A stretch of 64,000 nt of DNA from Thunnus maccoyii. Taxonomy: Eukaryota > Chordata > Actinopteri > Scombriformes > Scombridae. The position numbers and the translations under genes are program-made. Every line of letters starts with the position of its first letter. Positions within the stretch are counted from its first letter, which is position 1. The DNA is taken from NCBI RefSeq assembly GCF_910596095.1, contig NC_056550.1, positions 20,134,001 through 20,198,000 of the forward strand, read 5' to 3'. The notes under the pieces were generated by a model, which ran no database searches, was not told the origin of the DNA, and saw only the letters and a list, made by a program, of their open reading frames with translations. Below are positions 11,216-28,717 of this stretch, piece by piece.

Positions 11216-14200
11216 TTATTTAATGTCTTTAAGGAGAAAACTGTATTTTCCAAAGTCATTGTCATTTGGTGCTATAAGATGGTCTTTTCTGGCTTTGGCA
11301 AGTTTCATCAAAAGGAATTCCCTGCGCTCCATCCACTCCTTTAGCTCCTGCTCCCCATGAGCCAGCTTACACAAGTCATCCTCTGTGCACGTTCCTTTGA
11401 GGAACCTGTCAAAAAAACACACGATCAAAAAGTCAACCATGAGAAACAACTGGAATCAGATTGGTAACCTGAGACGTATTTTTTTGGCGGCCGATAATCT
11501 TACCTCTCACAAACTTTGAAAGTGCCTGTGGGAAATCGATACTGCCAGCAGTTCTGATCATCCTCAGAGTTGAAAACTCTGTCTTTGTGTTTTTCTGATG
11601 TGATATGCTGCTGCCACTGCTTCTCACTGTTGCAGTTTTTACCACACAGCCAACAGTGATTGCCAGCCTGCGAACACACACACACAGAGCCATCTCATTT
11701 ACACAAATGACTAATTACTGTTTCTTAAATAATGCATATTTATCGCTGTTTATTTGAATCCATCTGCAAATAACTAAATTAAAACAAGATCCTATCAAAA
11801 TGTTTACACCAATTTAACCATAAAGGCACCAATAGTTTTACTGCATCAACATTCTGACAACTACATATATATCCACCAAAACAAGGTAAAAAAAAAAAAA
11901 AAGGACGCAACGCAGCTAATGAGTCTTGGTAGCAATAAATTTGACAGAATTAACTCCACTGATCAGATTAAACACAAACTTTCTATCACTTATTTCCAGC
12001 CTCATCAACTCACCACTTCTTCTGCGTAGTCTGTCGGCATGTGTATCTGTTTGCCGTTTTCCCTGACGGAGTTATTCGAGGTCTCTTCCCCCCAGCCAGG
12101 CTTCTGAGACTGCAGCCACTGCTCATAAAGCTGATCCATATCTGGAACTAAATGAGGGGGATAAAATAAGTGTTTGCTTGTGGTGCATCAAATACTAAAG
12201 TAAACTCTACTGATTAAATTCTACTCCATCTCCTTGACAAACTCACTGTTGTTTTCCTTCATGTAAGTCCAAAGGTCTCTTTCTTCTACACTGTGAGCAA
12301 ACGTGCAATTCCCAATGTACTGACACTTCTTGCCAGCTGTCACATGCATGCAAATCTAGGGAAGAGAAGAACATTTAGTGATGCTCCTCGCCGGACGCAT
12401 GGAGAGCTTATGTTATTTAGGTTTTAGGGCGAACTGTAGGGTAAGAAAATGTACCTCAAACTGAGATGGGATTGGCTTTTTGGTTGGAAGTGGTCTAACC
12501 GTTGTCCACTTTCTCCTTTCATGGGAACTAACAAGCACCACCCGCCTGTCTTTTGCCCACCTGAAACAGAAAGACAGAAACTGAGTCGGTGGTAGTGATG
12601 TACCTGATTGCACCGTTTCACTCATCAATTCTTCCCCCGATTCGTCCACGATTCGTGAGAGACTTTTTTAAATACTTACGTGTGTCTCGCTTTGGCTGAG
12701 CAATACTTCTTGTTCTTGTCGGCTTCACTTAGTTGGCCGTTTCTCCAGCACTGGCCACAAACAAACATCATCTTCAGATTTGGAGGCCCAAACCTTCTTT
12801 GTGCACTGGAAAGCTGCTGATGAGATTCGAAGGACAAGTTAAAAACATTCTGATTTAACACAAAGTTACCACAGCAACAGTGATACAACTAAAAAAAAAG
12901 CCAACAATACACCTATCAAAACAGCAGAAAGCTTGCACACCATATGAATGCATGAATGCTGCAAATATATAGATGACACATGCAAAAAAACGTAAGAAAT
13001 TGTTAGTGGAAAATACATATTAAATGGAGTCAAAGCCAGTTGTATTAAAATTAACCTCAGAATTACAAGAAATTAGCAACAAGTTGTGATGTTGACCTTA
13101 CCTGAGCTCCCTGCAACGTAGCTGTTGCATTCCAAAACTTCTTTGCCTCTTGGACAATACTTTCATGAGTGATACCTGCATAATGCAAGATAAATGGAAA
13201 ATTAAAAATAAATAATTGATGTGAAGGTTCATCTAAATGCTAATACAATCCTGTCATTAATCTTATTAATCCAGGGATTAATTACAGTTCTTGTATTTGT
13301 CACATTTCAACTTTATATTACAGATACAACACATATATAACTGGTCATAATCATACACACGTAACGTTAAATAGTCACTGAAATGGGAAGCAACATGACA
13401 TGCCATACAGTAAAACTCCTTTGCAGTAAATAAAATCCTATAAATCCTGTGAAAACAACGTTTTAGAAGAACCATATTTCAGGTACACTAGCATCTGCGC
13501 TCTTTTAATATTTCAAAGACTATTCTTACCGAGCTCATGCTGCATCATCCAGACCTTCAGCTCGATGAGGCTGTGGGCGTAGAAGCAGTCGTCCTCTCTC
13601 ACGCAGCCGTAGCGGACTTCATGGCGACAAAGATCAAGCTGGCACTGAGGACTCAAGGGTCTGATTTTGGAATAACGGACTGTATTCTCCTTCAAAATGT
13701 GGACCAGGCACCTAAAAAGACAAACAGTGCTATAATGCTCACCATCATCCTCTAATCTTATTATAACCCTCGCATATTTGCACATGGTCTTGTTTGCTTT
13801 GGTAGATTATTTCGACTCTCATTTAAGTGCAGTGTTCATAATACAGTGTTCTTTTCTAGTAATACCACAAATGATTGTTTCAGACTTAGGAAATGTAGAA
13901 CGACTTACTTATGATCCTCAAAGTCATGCTTTGTCACTGGATGAGAGCAAAGTGACGGATCATCTTTGTTGGTTTTGCTGATTATTCTGGGTTTGTGGTC
14001 AAAGCACACCTGCAGATCAAATAATATGTATTATAATGAATATAAAAATAATAAATTACAAATCTAATATGGTAATAAAAAAGGACTATCACTCTGAAAT
14101 TCCCTAATAACTGTATGCCAGCTGCTACTAAGCACCGGAAAACATAAATTATTACACAGAAGCAAAAAAAAACCCAAAATGGCAAAAATTTAACATTCCA

Positions 14201-17200
14201 CTCATCACATTTTATATTTAATTGCCTTATTTTTCCTATTTTGTCATGAAAGTGCTGAAAGCGGATGATTGTTTCTTGTAAAAAAGTGGAGTAAAAACAG
14301 TGCTGCCAATAAGCATCATCTACAACACAGCTTATTTATTAAATGCACACCACCGCACTTGATGTCACACGAGATGTGGCTTTAAAAAAAAAAAAGGTAA
14401 ATAAATACTCACTCCACAGAGAAACATGAATATCCCATGATGCTCCTGTAAGATCTTGGGGACAGTCAACCTTACATTGGAGTTTGGCCCAAAAGGATCA
14501 AAGAGCAGCTCTCTGGAGATAAATCCTTTCCTCTCCAGAGTCCAAACATCAATCTCTTCCTGACAGTAGGCAAATGTGCAGTGGCCAGGATACAGGCACT
14601 CTTTTCCTACAGCCACCTCTGAAACAACAACAACACATTTTAAGATTATCCAGATGTGAATTTTTAGTGCAACAACAGCAAAAACATGACATCATTCTGT
14701 ACCAATAATCTTTATTATTTTACATTCTGGGGCAAAAAGATGCAAAGGCACATTGGGTTGAGTACCAAATTTAAAATTTAATTTTCACTCTCAACTAGTA
14801 GTACGAAATTAGGTAGCCATTTATGATTTCCACGTAATCAATTTTAGAAATGTAGAAAACAGTGGAAAAAATTAAAATAGCTCGTTTTGAGTCGATTGTA
14901 GGGATGAATAAATGAAGCAAGGAAATATATATATTTATAAATGTTACCTTTGCATATGTAATAAGGTCCAACATATTGGGTTTTTGTTGGTCTGGGTCGA
15001 ATGAGCTTCCACGTTTTGTCGGGCGAATGTTTGATTCGGCCGAGTAAAGCGTCCTTTTTGCATTTATGGTCTTCAGTATGAAGTGTGTAATCCAACACTC
15101 CAGGCCCTGCCAATATGGAAATGAAAATGGAAAAAAAAAAAAATCATACATCCCTATTCTTAAGAAGACCACTTCCACCACCACCACACCGCAGGACCGA
15201 AAAAGCAATTCCTCACCAGTTTTGACGTAGCAGAGTGAGCACGCTTGTTTGAATTCATGTGTTTCAGCTAAGGGGTTTTTTGCTAAATCCACAGCAGCAG
15301 GAGAGCCCTTCACATCTGGCATACCCACAGCCATTCCCATTGGACTTTCATTGTTGTTCAGCTGTATTGACAAAAAAAAAAGAAAAAAAAGGAAAAAAAA
15401 CTAAATGAAATGTGAAAAATAAACCTGTTAAAAATGTCTAAAATGACTGTCATTGTCATAATTCATAACATAAACAGTAATTACCTGCGGAATGAACGGA
15501 CTCTGAGCATAATCTGAATTTTGAAAGAGGGGGAAAAAACAATATCAGCCAACCAATACTTAACCTGTTTATTCAATTTGATTCTGATGGAGTATTATCA
15601 ATAGTAATAATTAAAATAATAAGTTGAACCTGAGTATCATACCTGTCTGTTTAAAGTCTGTCATGGTGAGTCTATCCAGGGAGTCCAGAGGTGGGGTGAG
15701 AGCGTCAAAAGTGTCCATACCAAAATACGCACTCGACCCTGACTTGTGATACAGAGGGGGTAGATTTACCGTGCACTGCTGGGCACTACTGTGGAGAAAC
15801 GTGTTGATGTGAGATGGCATTAGGAATGGAATTGACATTGAACTCCCCGAGGCAATACTGGTTGGCAAAGGAAGAGGCCCCTTCACTGTGGGTATAACCT
15901 GAAGGAAGAGACAAGCAAAGTCACATGTGCATTCAGGTATCGACACGTTGTCACATTTTATTCATAAAAAGAGACCCTGTGGTCATATCCGCTCACTAAC
16001 CATGGCTGCTTCAGGGCCCGCTTGGTCCAGTAGATCGTCGAGGTCGTCCCCGATGATATCCGCGTCAAAATCTTGACTGCTTTCGAGCAACAAGCAAGGC
16101 TTACTAGTTCTGCACCCGTTTACAAAAGTGGGCACAGGGAGAGGGACTGACGTAGGTACAGACACGGGCAGGGGGACAGACTCGAAGCCTGGAGGCTCAG
16201 ACGGGGGCGCAGATAAGATACTGTTGCTGGGAGGGAGTTCGTCCACCGCCGCGTCGTTTAGAGGCGGGTGCACTACCACTGGAACCTGGATCGGAGCTGG
16301 GACAGGAACCAAAACGCCGCTATCCTGGGTCAACTGAGGCACTTCTAAAAAGACGAGAGGAGAAACAGGGTGAGTGATTTTCATCGTGCGCCTCTTTAAT
16401 GATCAAATAAAAAGCTGCTCAAAGCTATAAAACTTACCAATTTCTATATCTTCAACTGAAGACGAGCCATGAGAGGACTGAATGAACACAGAGAGAGTTT
16501 CATTGAATGATGCATTTCTTCAGACAGCATACAGATATATTTAATACTGTGTAGCGGAGGAAGTTGTCATGTCGTTACCTTATCAGATGATGCATCTTGA
16601 TAACTTGATCCTCGCAAAACATTCAAGGCAGGCTGTAAAAGGGAAAAAAAAAAACACAAAAAATTGATTTAATTAAATTAATACTTTAGTATATAGTTAG
16701 GACAGACTTCAGTTTATATGCAAAAACTGTCTTCATTTGTAAAAGCCATGAATCAGATCACTAAACTATGATGTGTTTAGAGCGACTTCCTCAAAAATGA
16801 CCACAGTGACAATTCTCAGGAATTTCAGTGATGCTTTTTTTTTTTTTTTAGTGACACGGGTAAGTGTCATGTGACTACGATGTAGTTCCTGAGACACACT
16901 TACCTTACTCCTCACATAAGCTTTACGGATTTTCAATCCCAAAATTTTGGCAAGGTCCTGAGTCAGCTGTGTGACACTGGCATCCTGGAGGGGAAAAAAA
17001 CAGAAATTCACAGCAGTTATTCAAACACAATCATCTTCTTATCATGCTATAAAATCATAGAAAAATGCTTTTATTCAAATATGTTTATAGTTTTGGATAT
17101 ACTTGGCAGAAATGACAGACTTTCCATGACTATCAGATATTTTTTTGTTTCCATCTGCAAGGATTTTATTTTAAAAATGTTTTTTTGTGAAACTTTTGAA

Positions 17201-19746
17201 GGTGAACAACAGCTGTAAAGTGCTGCTGGTTATAAAACAGCATGTAAAGATTTGGAGTTCTCCGACATGATGAAATACTTGAAAGATGTTCCTGCCACGA
17301 CAGAACCAGACTGATACTCCTCTTCACAAACATTATACAAAACTACAGGACAGTGATGCACTGTGATAAAGCTGTGAGGCCACTGATGTACTCAACTGTA
17401 AAGCATATTGCCTTACTTATCATAATGTAGGCCTAACTATAACATAAATGTGTATTATATAAGAAAGACAAATAGAAATATAATAAAATAGGACCAGACT
17501 GAGTAAAAAAAACTCAATAGTTGCTAATATGAATCAGACAATTTTACATCTACATCAATTCTACCTCCGTTTTTTAAATCCATGCTAAAAGGCAGCAAAC
17601 GAACAATCACTTGTCTTTAAATACTGAGCTGATCTTTTAATGTAGCCTGTGGAACTCAGTGTCGGGCAAAACGCCAGAAACATCAGGGCTCCGCTGGGCG
17701 TGCTGGCAGCCAGGAGGACGTTTCAATTTGCTTAATTTCTTACTTAAAAAAAAAAAAAAATTGCCAAGACAAAGACAGCGAGTAGATTTTCCTGCACATT
17801 TGGATAAATCGACATAAAAACACAGACGTTACCATCTTACCTGAGGCACCGCTAGAGAGCATTTGGCAACAGCCTCATAGGCCTCTTGATGTCTACCCAT
17901 CTCTTTCAAGGATTTCGCTTTTCTGTACAGCGCTTTGTGGTTCCCGTCGTTCAACTGGAGAGCCTTTTCACAGTCTTCTAATGCTTGGTCATACAGTCCC
18001 TTAAAAAAAAACCAAAAAAAACATGTTCCAGAGTTAGAAAAGCTCTACTTAACTGTAGTGTTGTTGTGAACAGAGAGAACAAAGACATCACTCATCGATA
18101 AATTGACATGTTGATTAAGTCAGGTATGTGTGTGGCCTCCCTGAAGACAGCTGCTTTTTTTTTTTTTTACTGCCATATGACACAATTCAATACCAACAAA
18201 CAGTGACAGGAATGAGAACTGTATGTTCTTTGAAAGGATCAAATTTCACCAAATGGACATTTTCTTTACTGGATCACAAGCTTTCAACTGATTTGCTGGA
18301 GTATTATAGAGTTCGGTGGGTACAAAAGTGGGAAAAGTATGAGGATAAAACAGTTTTTACACATCATAAAACTATTGAGACCTGCAGAAGAACCTCTTTA
18401 GTTCATTGATTTGCACTGCTTTAATATACTTAGTGATATTCTCTGTTCTATCCTGTAAAGAAGTGAAGTCACATTTAATTTCAGTAAAGAATAAAAGTAA
18501 AAATTAACTGTTTTAAGATGAAATCTCATTTACAAAAGGACAGCATTAAGTAACACAGCCCCACCCCACTAACATCAATGTGACCTAGCTGCCCTCAGGC
18601 TAAGAAAGATTGTCAAACTGGAAGAGCACAGTGTGGCACTGTGGGCACTTTAAGATGCCACAAGCACAACCTCCGCAACCGCTTAATAAGTACTGCTCTC
18701 ATGTAAGAAATGGCAAAAATAAACAAACACTGGTATAAAGATTCTCTTTTTGGTACTTTTATGATGTCAAGTGCTGAAAATGAAGTCTATATGGTGTGTA
18801 AACAATCCAAGTCTCGCTGTGGATTTGTGATAAATGATGTAGTGGCACATTCCAGCACTCACAGCTGATATATTAAGTTACTTTGAAGGCGTGGGCACGG
18901 CGCAGTTTGTTTTTCAAGGGTGGCTGTGATATTTTTATTCATAATAAACAGACACAGACACAGTGAGCAGATAACACTGTTTTAAATCCTTTGAGAAATA
19001 GAAAATCACAGCCACAGCACCTAAAACAAAAGAAATGTGTGTCTTTAACACTGATTGTACTAATAAAACATCAATCTAAATGACAACTGTCGATGGCAAT
19101 CAGATGTAGTTTGCTAGCAAATTATGATACAGTAATATTATCCTCAGCACGGAGCTACTAACATCACCTCAAACTCATCCGAGAGCAGCTTCCACACAGC
19201 GGGGACGTACTACACTGTGGATGTGCTATTTATAAAAACGCGACTCTTTCAACATAACCTGAAATCTCACAAACAAACGTAGCTAGTTAATGATGCACTC
19301 CCTTGAAGGAAGAAAGCTACTTAACCGGATATTTTCACTATTACAGATAAACACGTTTAAATCAGTGCAGTAACTACAGCACAGAGGTTTGTCAGGAAAA
19401 ACCGCAAAAATGACGTGGGATGACGAACTATTCAGAAAATGTGTACAAAGAACGCCGTTCAAGAGTAAATTGTCCTCACAGGTCAGTGGTTTGGTAATAT
19501 TTTTGGCCAATTATACTGCAGTCTGTCCTTCAGCTATTGCAAAATATGTGAAGGACATGTGCCAACAAAATGAGGTAATGATTAGGGGACAATGAAGAAT
19601 ACAATAAAGTTTGTTTTCCCCCCAATTTAATGAAATTGAAGGACCTACCACCTCTGTTTCACACTAAAATGTAATTAATTGTGTTTTGGGAAATGTAACT
19701 TGTTTTAAACAGTGCAAACAATCCTCAAGTCACCTGTTCTAGCAGA

Positions 19747-19806
<60 letters not shown>

Positions 19807-21436
19807 CCTGTATGAAACACTGGGCTCTCAAACATGAAGTGGACGATACAAAGTCCAACTTTTACCAATGTAGAATTTACAGCAGAAGTTTTTACACGAC
19901 TGAAAAACCCCCCTGCTCATTGTATTTCGGACTGTGCTTTTGTTTTTCTTATTCAAGTGCATATATAAACTGTTTGAGTAGAAACACATGGGAAGGGAAT
20001 TCAAAGTGATTCATAGCGAAACTGAAAAGCGAGAGAGAGTCACAGCTTACTTACCGGACCGATATTTAAGTACGCTGCAGCTCGATTTGCATACAGCTTT
20101 TCCAGTAAAGCTGTCGGAACGCTGATGTCTTCCGAGACAGCGTAATCAGCGATACCCAAGGCCTCCGTGTACATCTCCATGGATTTTGTCCAGTCACCTT
20201 CTTTAAATACGTCATTTCCTTCTCCAAACAGATTCCATACAAGATCCTTAATGAACACCTGAAAAAAGGTAAAAGAAACCGAATCAGTACAAAATGTAAA
20301 TGAACAGAGCAGCAACCTTTTCTCTATATTTAGTAAAAAAAAAAAAGAAAATTGCAGGTTGACTTGATGTCCTATAAAATCAGTTTAACTCAAAATAGTA
20401 AAAGTGTTGATGCAAAATGGAAGCTGGAAACCCCACATCGACATTTACATATCATACCTCATACTGCTCTTGACTTCCAGGAAATGGAAGGTTTGATCTG
20501 AAAATAAAAAAAGAAAAAGAGGTTCAAGTGACAAAACTTCAAAGTGCCAGCAGAACCAAAACATAACAGAGTGAGTGTTGACAGTCCAACGGTATTCAGA
20601 TATCATCATCATCTCTTATCTACATATCTATGAAAATCAACTGAGTGAAAGAGGCTGATTATCAGTTTTTCTAAATTGACACAAATCCACATTTAGTATA
20701 TCGGCAACTAGTATCTACTGTTCTGCTTTAATAATTATGATTCACAAGTTTATCCATGATACTTCTCTTTATTTATCTATTATCTTCTACATTTATCTAC
20801 AGTACTTCAGTATATTGTCATAACAACACTGGTTTCTCGATTGTCAAAACAAATCTGAGCTGGAGACGCGAGGGCAGCGAGACAGGAAGGTGTGCAGGTG
20901 AGCGTGTTGTTGTGTCAGTGGTTTGGTGGGTTGCTGTGCATGCAGGTACTGACTGCACCGGCTGCCAAATGCCAACAAGTCAGCAAAAGCAACATGGTTA
21001 CTGTGGTGAATTACACCAGGTGATAATGAAAAGCAGGAAATTAAGGCGGCGTAAACGTCTGTAGACGTCTCAACTAGGACTGCTACCAACAATTACTTTC
21101 ATTATCAATTAGTCTGCCGATCATTTTCTTGATTAGTTGATTAATCATTTAGTATATCAAGTGTTAAAAAATGGTGAAAATATGGCATTTACAGTGTCTA
21201 AAAGGCCGCCGTGACGTCTTCTTTAAAAACCCAAAATGTTATGATATTCAATTAACTGTCATAAATGAAAAGGGGGAAAAAAGCCTCACATTTTGAGATG
21301 CTCATATTTTTTGGCATTTTTCGCTTGAAAAATGGTTGAAACAATTATCACAATAGTTACTGATTAATTTTCTGATGACCAACCAATCAATTATTCAACT
21401 AATTGTTGCAGCTCTAGTCTCAATATAATTCTAATC

Positions 21437-21530
<94 letters not shown>

Positions 21531-21533
21531 CAT

Positions 21534-21581
<48 letters not shown>

Positions 21582-23077
21582 TAAAAATCTAGCAAAGACA
21601 TTAACACTGATCAGCTGACACTGATTTTTGATAATTTGTATAACACAGGCAAGGCTAATATCCACAACAGTTATTAAATATCTGATGCACTGCTGCATTA
21701 AATCAGTGTTGTAAATAGATGTTATTTTTACTCAAAACTAACAATAATTACATTGATAATTATATAATTATAATTTGAGGGCACTAGGTTTTGGTTGTGG
21801 TCTCTTTTTCAGGGTCCAGTGAAGAAAACTTGCAGGACAAAAGCTGTCTGCCAGTATCATATGTGGTAATCACATTACCTCACAGGTAACACCAGCAACA
21901 TGCTGAAGAGAGCATTTAATAAGGAAAACCACTTTTCATCACCTTTAAAATACTGCTGCTTCTCTTCATGACAGATTCCAAGTGTCATTAGCCTTCAGGG
22001 TTTAGGATGATGTATTGTAAATCTCAGCATATAATATTCACGGTTTACTAAAGTAAAATGGTTCATTACGTTTGCATTACACTTTGCGTTTCCATGACAT
22101 CCACATAGTTTCAAGCTGACTGCACAGTAGTATTTTAAGTATCACTTTTGTTTTAAGAATAAAGGGCCCTGTCAGATCAGATGAAATGCAACACTGCGCT
22201 GCCTGGCAAAGCTCTGAAACAATATGCGGACATACTGTGAGTCTGTTCGATGCATGCATACAGAGATGTGATCAGATCAGGAAAATATAAAACATTATAA
22301 ACAAATCGTCATTCTTGCATCACGCAGTCTATCGGAGTGCCCAAGATTTGTCATTAAAACCCACTAACAGGGGCAGCAGCAGCAGCACACATGTATTTAT
22401 AGTGAAGATCCTTCATCTTAAAAGAACCCCAGCTGATGTTTTAGTTGCTATCTACAATATTTCCATAATATGGTGATATGAAAGACTAGTGGCCACCACA
22501 ACATTGGGAAGTGTCAAACATAGTGTCAGTAGCAGAGTAGACTCTTACCACACTTGACACTAGAGCCTCAACCATTAGTTAATTTATCAATTAGTTGCCA
22601 ACTATTAAATTAATCACCTACTATTTTGATTATCGATTAATCATTTTGAGTCACCGTTGCAAAAGACAATTAATTTTCTGGTTTCTTTAGTCCTCTGTGA
22701 CAGTAAATCGAACATCTTTGTGTTGTAGATTGTTGGTCGGGACAGAAGAAAACATTTAAAGACGTCATCTCGGGCTTTGGGAAACAGCAATCAACACGTT
22801 TCATTGTTTTATGGCATCAACTAATCAAGAAAATAATGGACCGATTAATTGATGACGAAAATAATCATTAGTTGCATCCCTACTTAACACAAGTGTGCTT
22901 ACTTACTAGGAGTTCAAGTATTACATTTGTGAGTTTCAGTTAGTCAGGGATCCATTGAGAGGGAGACCCTCCCACTTTAACACCCGGCGACCTTCATCAT
23001 GACACTTACTGGATGAACTGTAGGCTTTTCTGAATCTCCTGCCAGCGGCTCCTTCTGTCCTGACACGCTCCGGACAT
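11216..23077 (-). CDS. zc3h7a: Zinc finger CCCH domain-containing protein 7A
   Basis: An RNA-binding protein of the ZC3H7A/ZC3H7B (RoXaN) family, linked to post-transcriptional control. I read 22 coding exons (high to low): 23077-23010, 20497-20458, 20258-20055, 17999-17841, 16984-16904, 16632-16579, 16477-16438, 16344-16001, 15898-15643, 15513-15485, 15361-15217, 15106-14948, 14618-14413, 14009-13909, 13711-13530, 13175-13102, 12813-12680, 12560-12455, 12355-12247, 12147-12014, 11667-11504, 11405-11216. All phases join, giving 992 residues (human 971). Exons 2-4 encode the TPR region, exon 8 a Pro/Val-rich stretch and an LD-type motif ([10 protein letters not shown]). The C-terminal half has CCCH-type fingers ([10 protein letters not shown]..., [11 protein letters not shown]..., VCERFLKGTC...), a first finger ending in Tyr-Cys, and a C2H2 finger (CWLCGKNC...HITSEKH). 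It ends [19 protein letters not shown] 23077 is the first in frame; 7A over 7B rests on the rmi2 neighbour and the C-terminus. Confidence 0.95.
19751..19805. repeat. (AC)n microsatellite in a zc3h7a intron
   Basis: An uninterrupted AC dinucleotide run of about 55 bases between zc3h7a coding exons 3 and 4. Confidence 0.95.
21075..21416. repeat. hAT-like MITE in a zc3h7a intron
   Basis: Same family as 7408-7731: starts TAGGACTGCTACCAACAATT and ends AATTGTTGCAGCTCTA. Flanking octamers GTCTCAAC (21067-21074) and GTCTCAAT (21417-21424) match at 7 of 8. Confidence 0.8.
21441..21579. repeat. (TA)n/(CA)n compound microsatellite
   Basis: About 85 bases of alternating AT followed by an ACAT interruption and about 40 bases of CA, in the large zc3h7a intron between coding exons 1 and 2. 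It starts about 20 bases after the 21075-21416 MITE. Confidence 0.95.
22561..22882. repeat. hAT-like MITE in a zc3h7a intron
   Basis: Starts TAGAGCCTCAACCATTAGTT and ends ATTAGTTGCATCCCTA. Flanking octamers CTTGACAC (22553-22560) and CTTAACAC (22883-22890) match at 7 of 8. It belongs to the same family as the copies at 7408 and 21075. Confidence 0.8.
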
Positions 23078-24370
23078 GTTTGCGTGTTTTAACATCCACT
23101 CCTGGGAGTCAGCGCCTGAAATTACCATATGCAGTATATTAACTGGTGATAGTGACAGACAGAAATCCCCAACTTAAAAACACACCTTCCGTATCATTAA
23201 TCATAATAAGCAGGTTGTCCAACTGGTGGCCTGGCAGTTGATTCGCTCAGTGTTTACAGCTTCCGCATTCAGAGATGACGACACGGAAATTGAGGTTGAA
23301 TTTTTTTTTTTGGTTAGCTTGCGAGGTAATTAGGTCAACAAAACAGTTGTTCACATTTTAATATGTTAAAAGTTACACTGAAAACTTGACATCTGAGGGT
23401 GTGGACAATAAGAGTTGCACTTATTGGCCAAGGGAAACTGTTTTAACCTAGCATCTGAAAGCAAGGTATCCATTATCGGACATGATTTATAAAGCGTATG
23501 GCGTCTATTCTCCCAACATATTCAGGTGTTTCAGTCAGCAGATACGGAAGTTAATCCTTTTCTTTTTGGTGTGCCTAAATAGTTTGTTTAGGAACATATA
23601 AAAAGGTAGAAGTTGCCTATTTATTGTGTTTTGAATGAAAGATTGCATTCACAGCACATAAAACCGCCAAGTCAAAGTGTCAAACATGCCTCGTCATAGC
23701 TCATATTTAATGTTTTCACCGCTTTACTTCACATTTCTTTCAAAACTAGTTAATAATCAGACGAGAGTATATCTTAAAGCATGACACCAGGAAGATGGTG
23801 ATGATGTTAGCTTTAGGCGAGTTCGCCCATTTCGGTCTGCAAAGCCAAAATTAACTTTGTTTTGGAGATATATTGTCGTAGTTAGAAGCTTCCATTAAAA
23901 AACAAGCTTTTCTCCTTTAATACAGTGGACGACTTAGAAGAAACACGTCTTTTAAATTAAGTTTTAAGGGGAAACAACGCAGCTCGTACATGGAAGTGTC
24001 CGATGATGGACGCATGACATTTAGCGCACATGTGTTACCCGCGGCCGGGGACCACCGAGTAGACTTCTCGTTAGCAAATCATCATCTGCTAGCAAAGGCT
24101 AGCAATTTGAAGCTTACACACTACAAATACACTCTTAAATGAAGGACATAGCGGTTCACCGCGGCGTAAGAAACACACAGACCTAACCAGATACATGACG
24201 TTACCCGGCTAAGTTTCTAGGAAGTAGTCTGAACCTAACCGAGCATAGGCATGTCCAAGTTGAACTAGTTCCCCAACGCAAACAATAGCGAGCTGTTGAT
24301 GTTCAGATCCTGGCTGAGACCCGGTAAACAGCACAAACATTATCTAACAGTGGCTGCTGTACGTACTTAC

Positions 24371-24540
24371 ATGAATGGATCTTTATTCCAAACAATCCCT
24401 ACGTCGGTTATATAAAAGGAGGGAAAGTGATTTTATCGTTTTAGCTCAAATAACTTGGCTAAATGTGCTGTATCGCTGAAGGCCGCCCTTTGCTTCTTCT
24501 TCTTCACTCATATGAAGCGAACAGCATATTACCGCCAGCG
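24371..24540 (-). promoter_or_regulatory. zc3h7a: Likely non-coding first exon and promoter of zc3h7a
   Basis: On the minus strand CCATTCAT at 24378-24371 is followed by a strong donor GTAAGTACGT, which could splice a 5' UTR exon to the exon with ATG 23077. A minus-strand TATATAA lies near 24409. The flank to about 24540 has raised GC and CpG content (CCGGGTCTCAG, GGCGGCC). 23078-24370 would then be 5' UTR and first intron; it holds no coding frame of note. The start site itself is inferred. Confidence 0.45.
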
Positions 24541-24861
24541 CAGTGCTGCCTCCTGCAGGCGTACCCGCTTATCGCACACAAAATGACAATGCAACTTCAA
24601 CAAGAATCGATAGCATCAATACTCCAATAATGATTTAGGTAATATACATCATAATTGGATAAACATTGAGTCATGTGTACTTAAATGAACAAGCTAATAA
24701 AATAAAATAAAAAGCATAAAAGCTAAAAGAATTTTGATACATTTGGAGATGTACAACTACATATGCAAGTGTTTTGTGATTTATTTTGTTACATCACTGC
24801 AGTTATACATTATAGTTTGCTAATGAGAATTAAACCTTTGTGGATACAAGCTAACTGACAA

Positions 24862-25296
24862 GCAGTGGTGGAGGGAGTATTCAGATGCTTTACTATTAAG
24901 CATTGCAAATACTTAAATTTAAAAAAAAAAAAGTCAATTACAAGTAAAAGTCCTGCATTCAAATATTGCTTGAGTTAAGTTCTGTAAGTAACTAAAAAAC
25001 TAAACTAAACATATCAAAAATAACAGTAGACATTATGCAGCACAAATGTGAGCATTCTATCATAAATTAGGCAGTTTATTATCAGTTTTTATCATTATCA
25101 GTTAATCGGTTGATTATTACTGATGCATTACTGTGTAAACACCATTTTCATGCAGTAACTGATGGAAGTGGAGCTACTATAAACTTCACTTACTGTTGGT
25201 TGGTTTAATTTATAACAATTCATCATATTTGATAAATTAATCATGTGCTTTGGGTGTAAACTGTGAAAGTGCAGTACTTGAGTAAATGTACTTTTT
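24862..25296. repeat. Truncated fish hAT-type repeat
   Basis: Begins GCAGTGGTGGAGGGAGTATTC and ends GCAGTACTTGAGTAAATGTAC, the two characteristic ends of a very abundant teleost repeat. It lacks the final terminal repeat. It is the reverse-orientation relative of 45049-45676. Confidence 0.65.
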
Positions 25297-25524
25297 TTTA
25301 ACATTCAGCTGGTTGCATGTACAGCTGGAAGTCATTTCTCTATATTCTATAAGAATATAAGATTTTGGTGACTGATTATAAGTCAGCTAGATGATTGATA
25401 TCCCCTCAGTTACATTAATTTATATTGCAATCTTGATCATCCATACTGAGGATGTCTCACCTTGTCTGTCCTTTATGCCATTTGGTAATATATACATTCC
25501 AATATAAATATTATATATATACAC

Positions 25525-28717
<3,193 letters not shown>

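Noticed and set aside
19389-19595. Plus-strand 68-codon frame inside the zc3h7a intron
   Set aside because: It reads [18 protein letters not shown] but has no splice or polyA context and lies antisense in an intron with repeats.
21420-21698. Minus-strand 92-codon frame with Cys-Val and Tyr-Ile runs
   Set aside because: Artefact of the CA/TA compound microsatellite.
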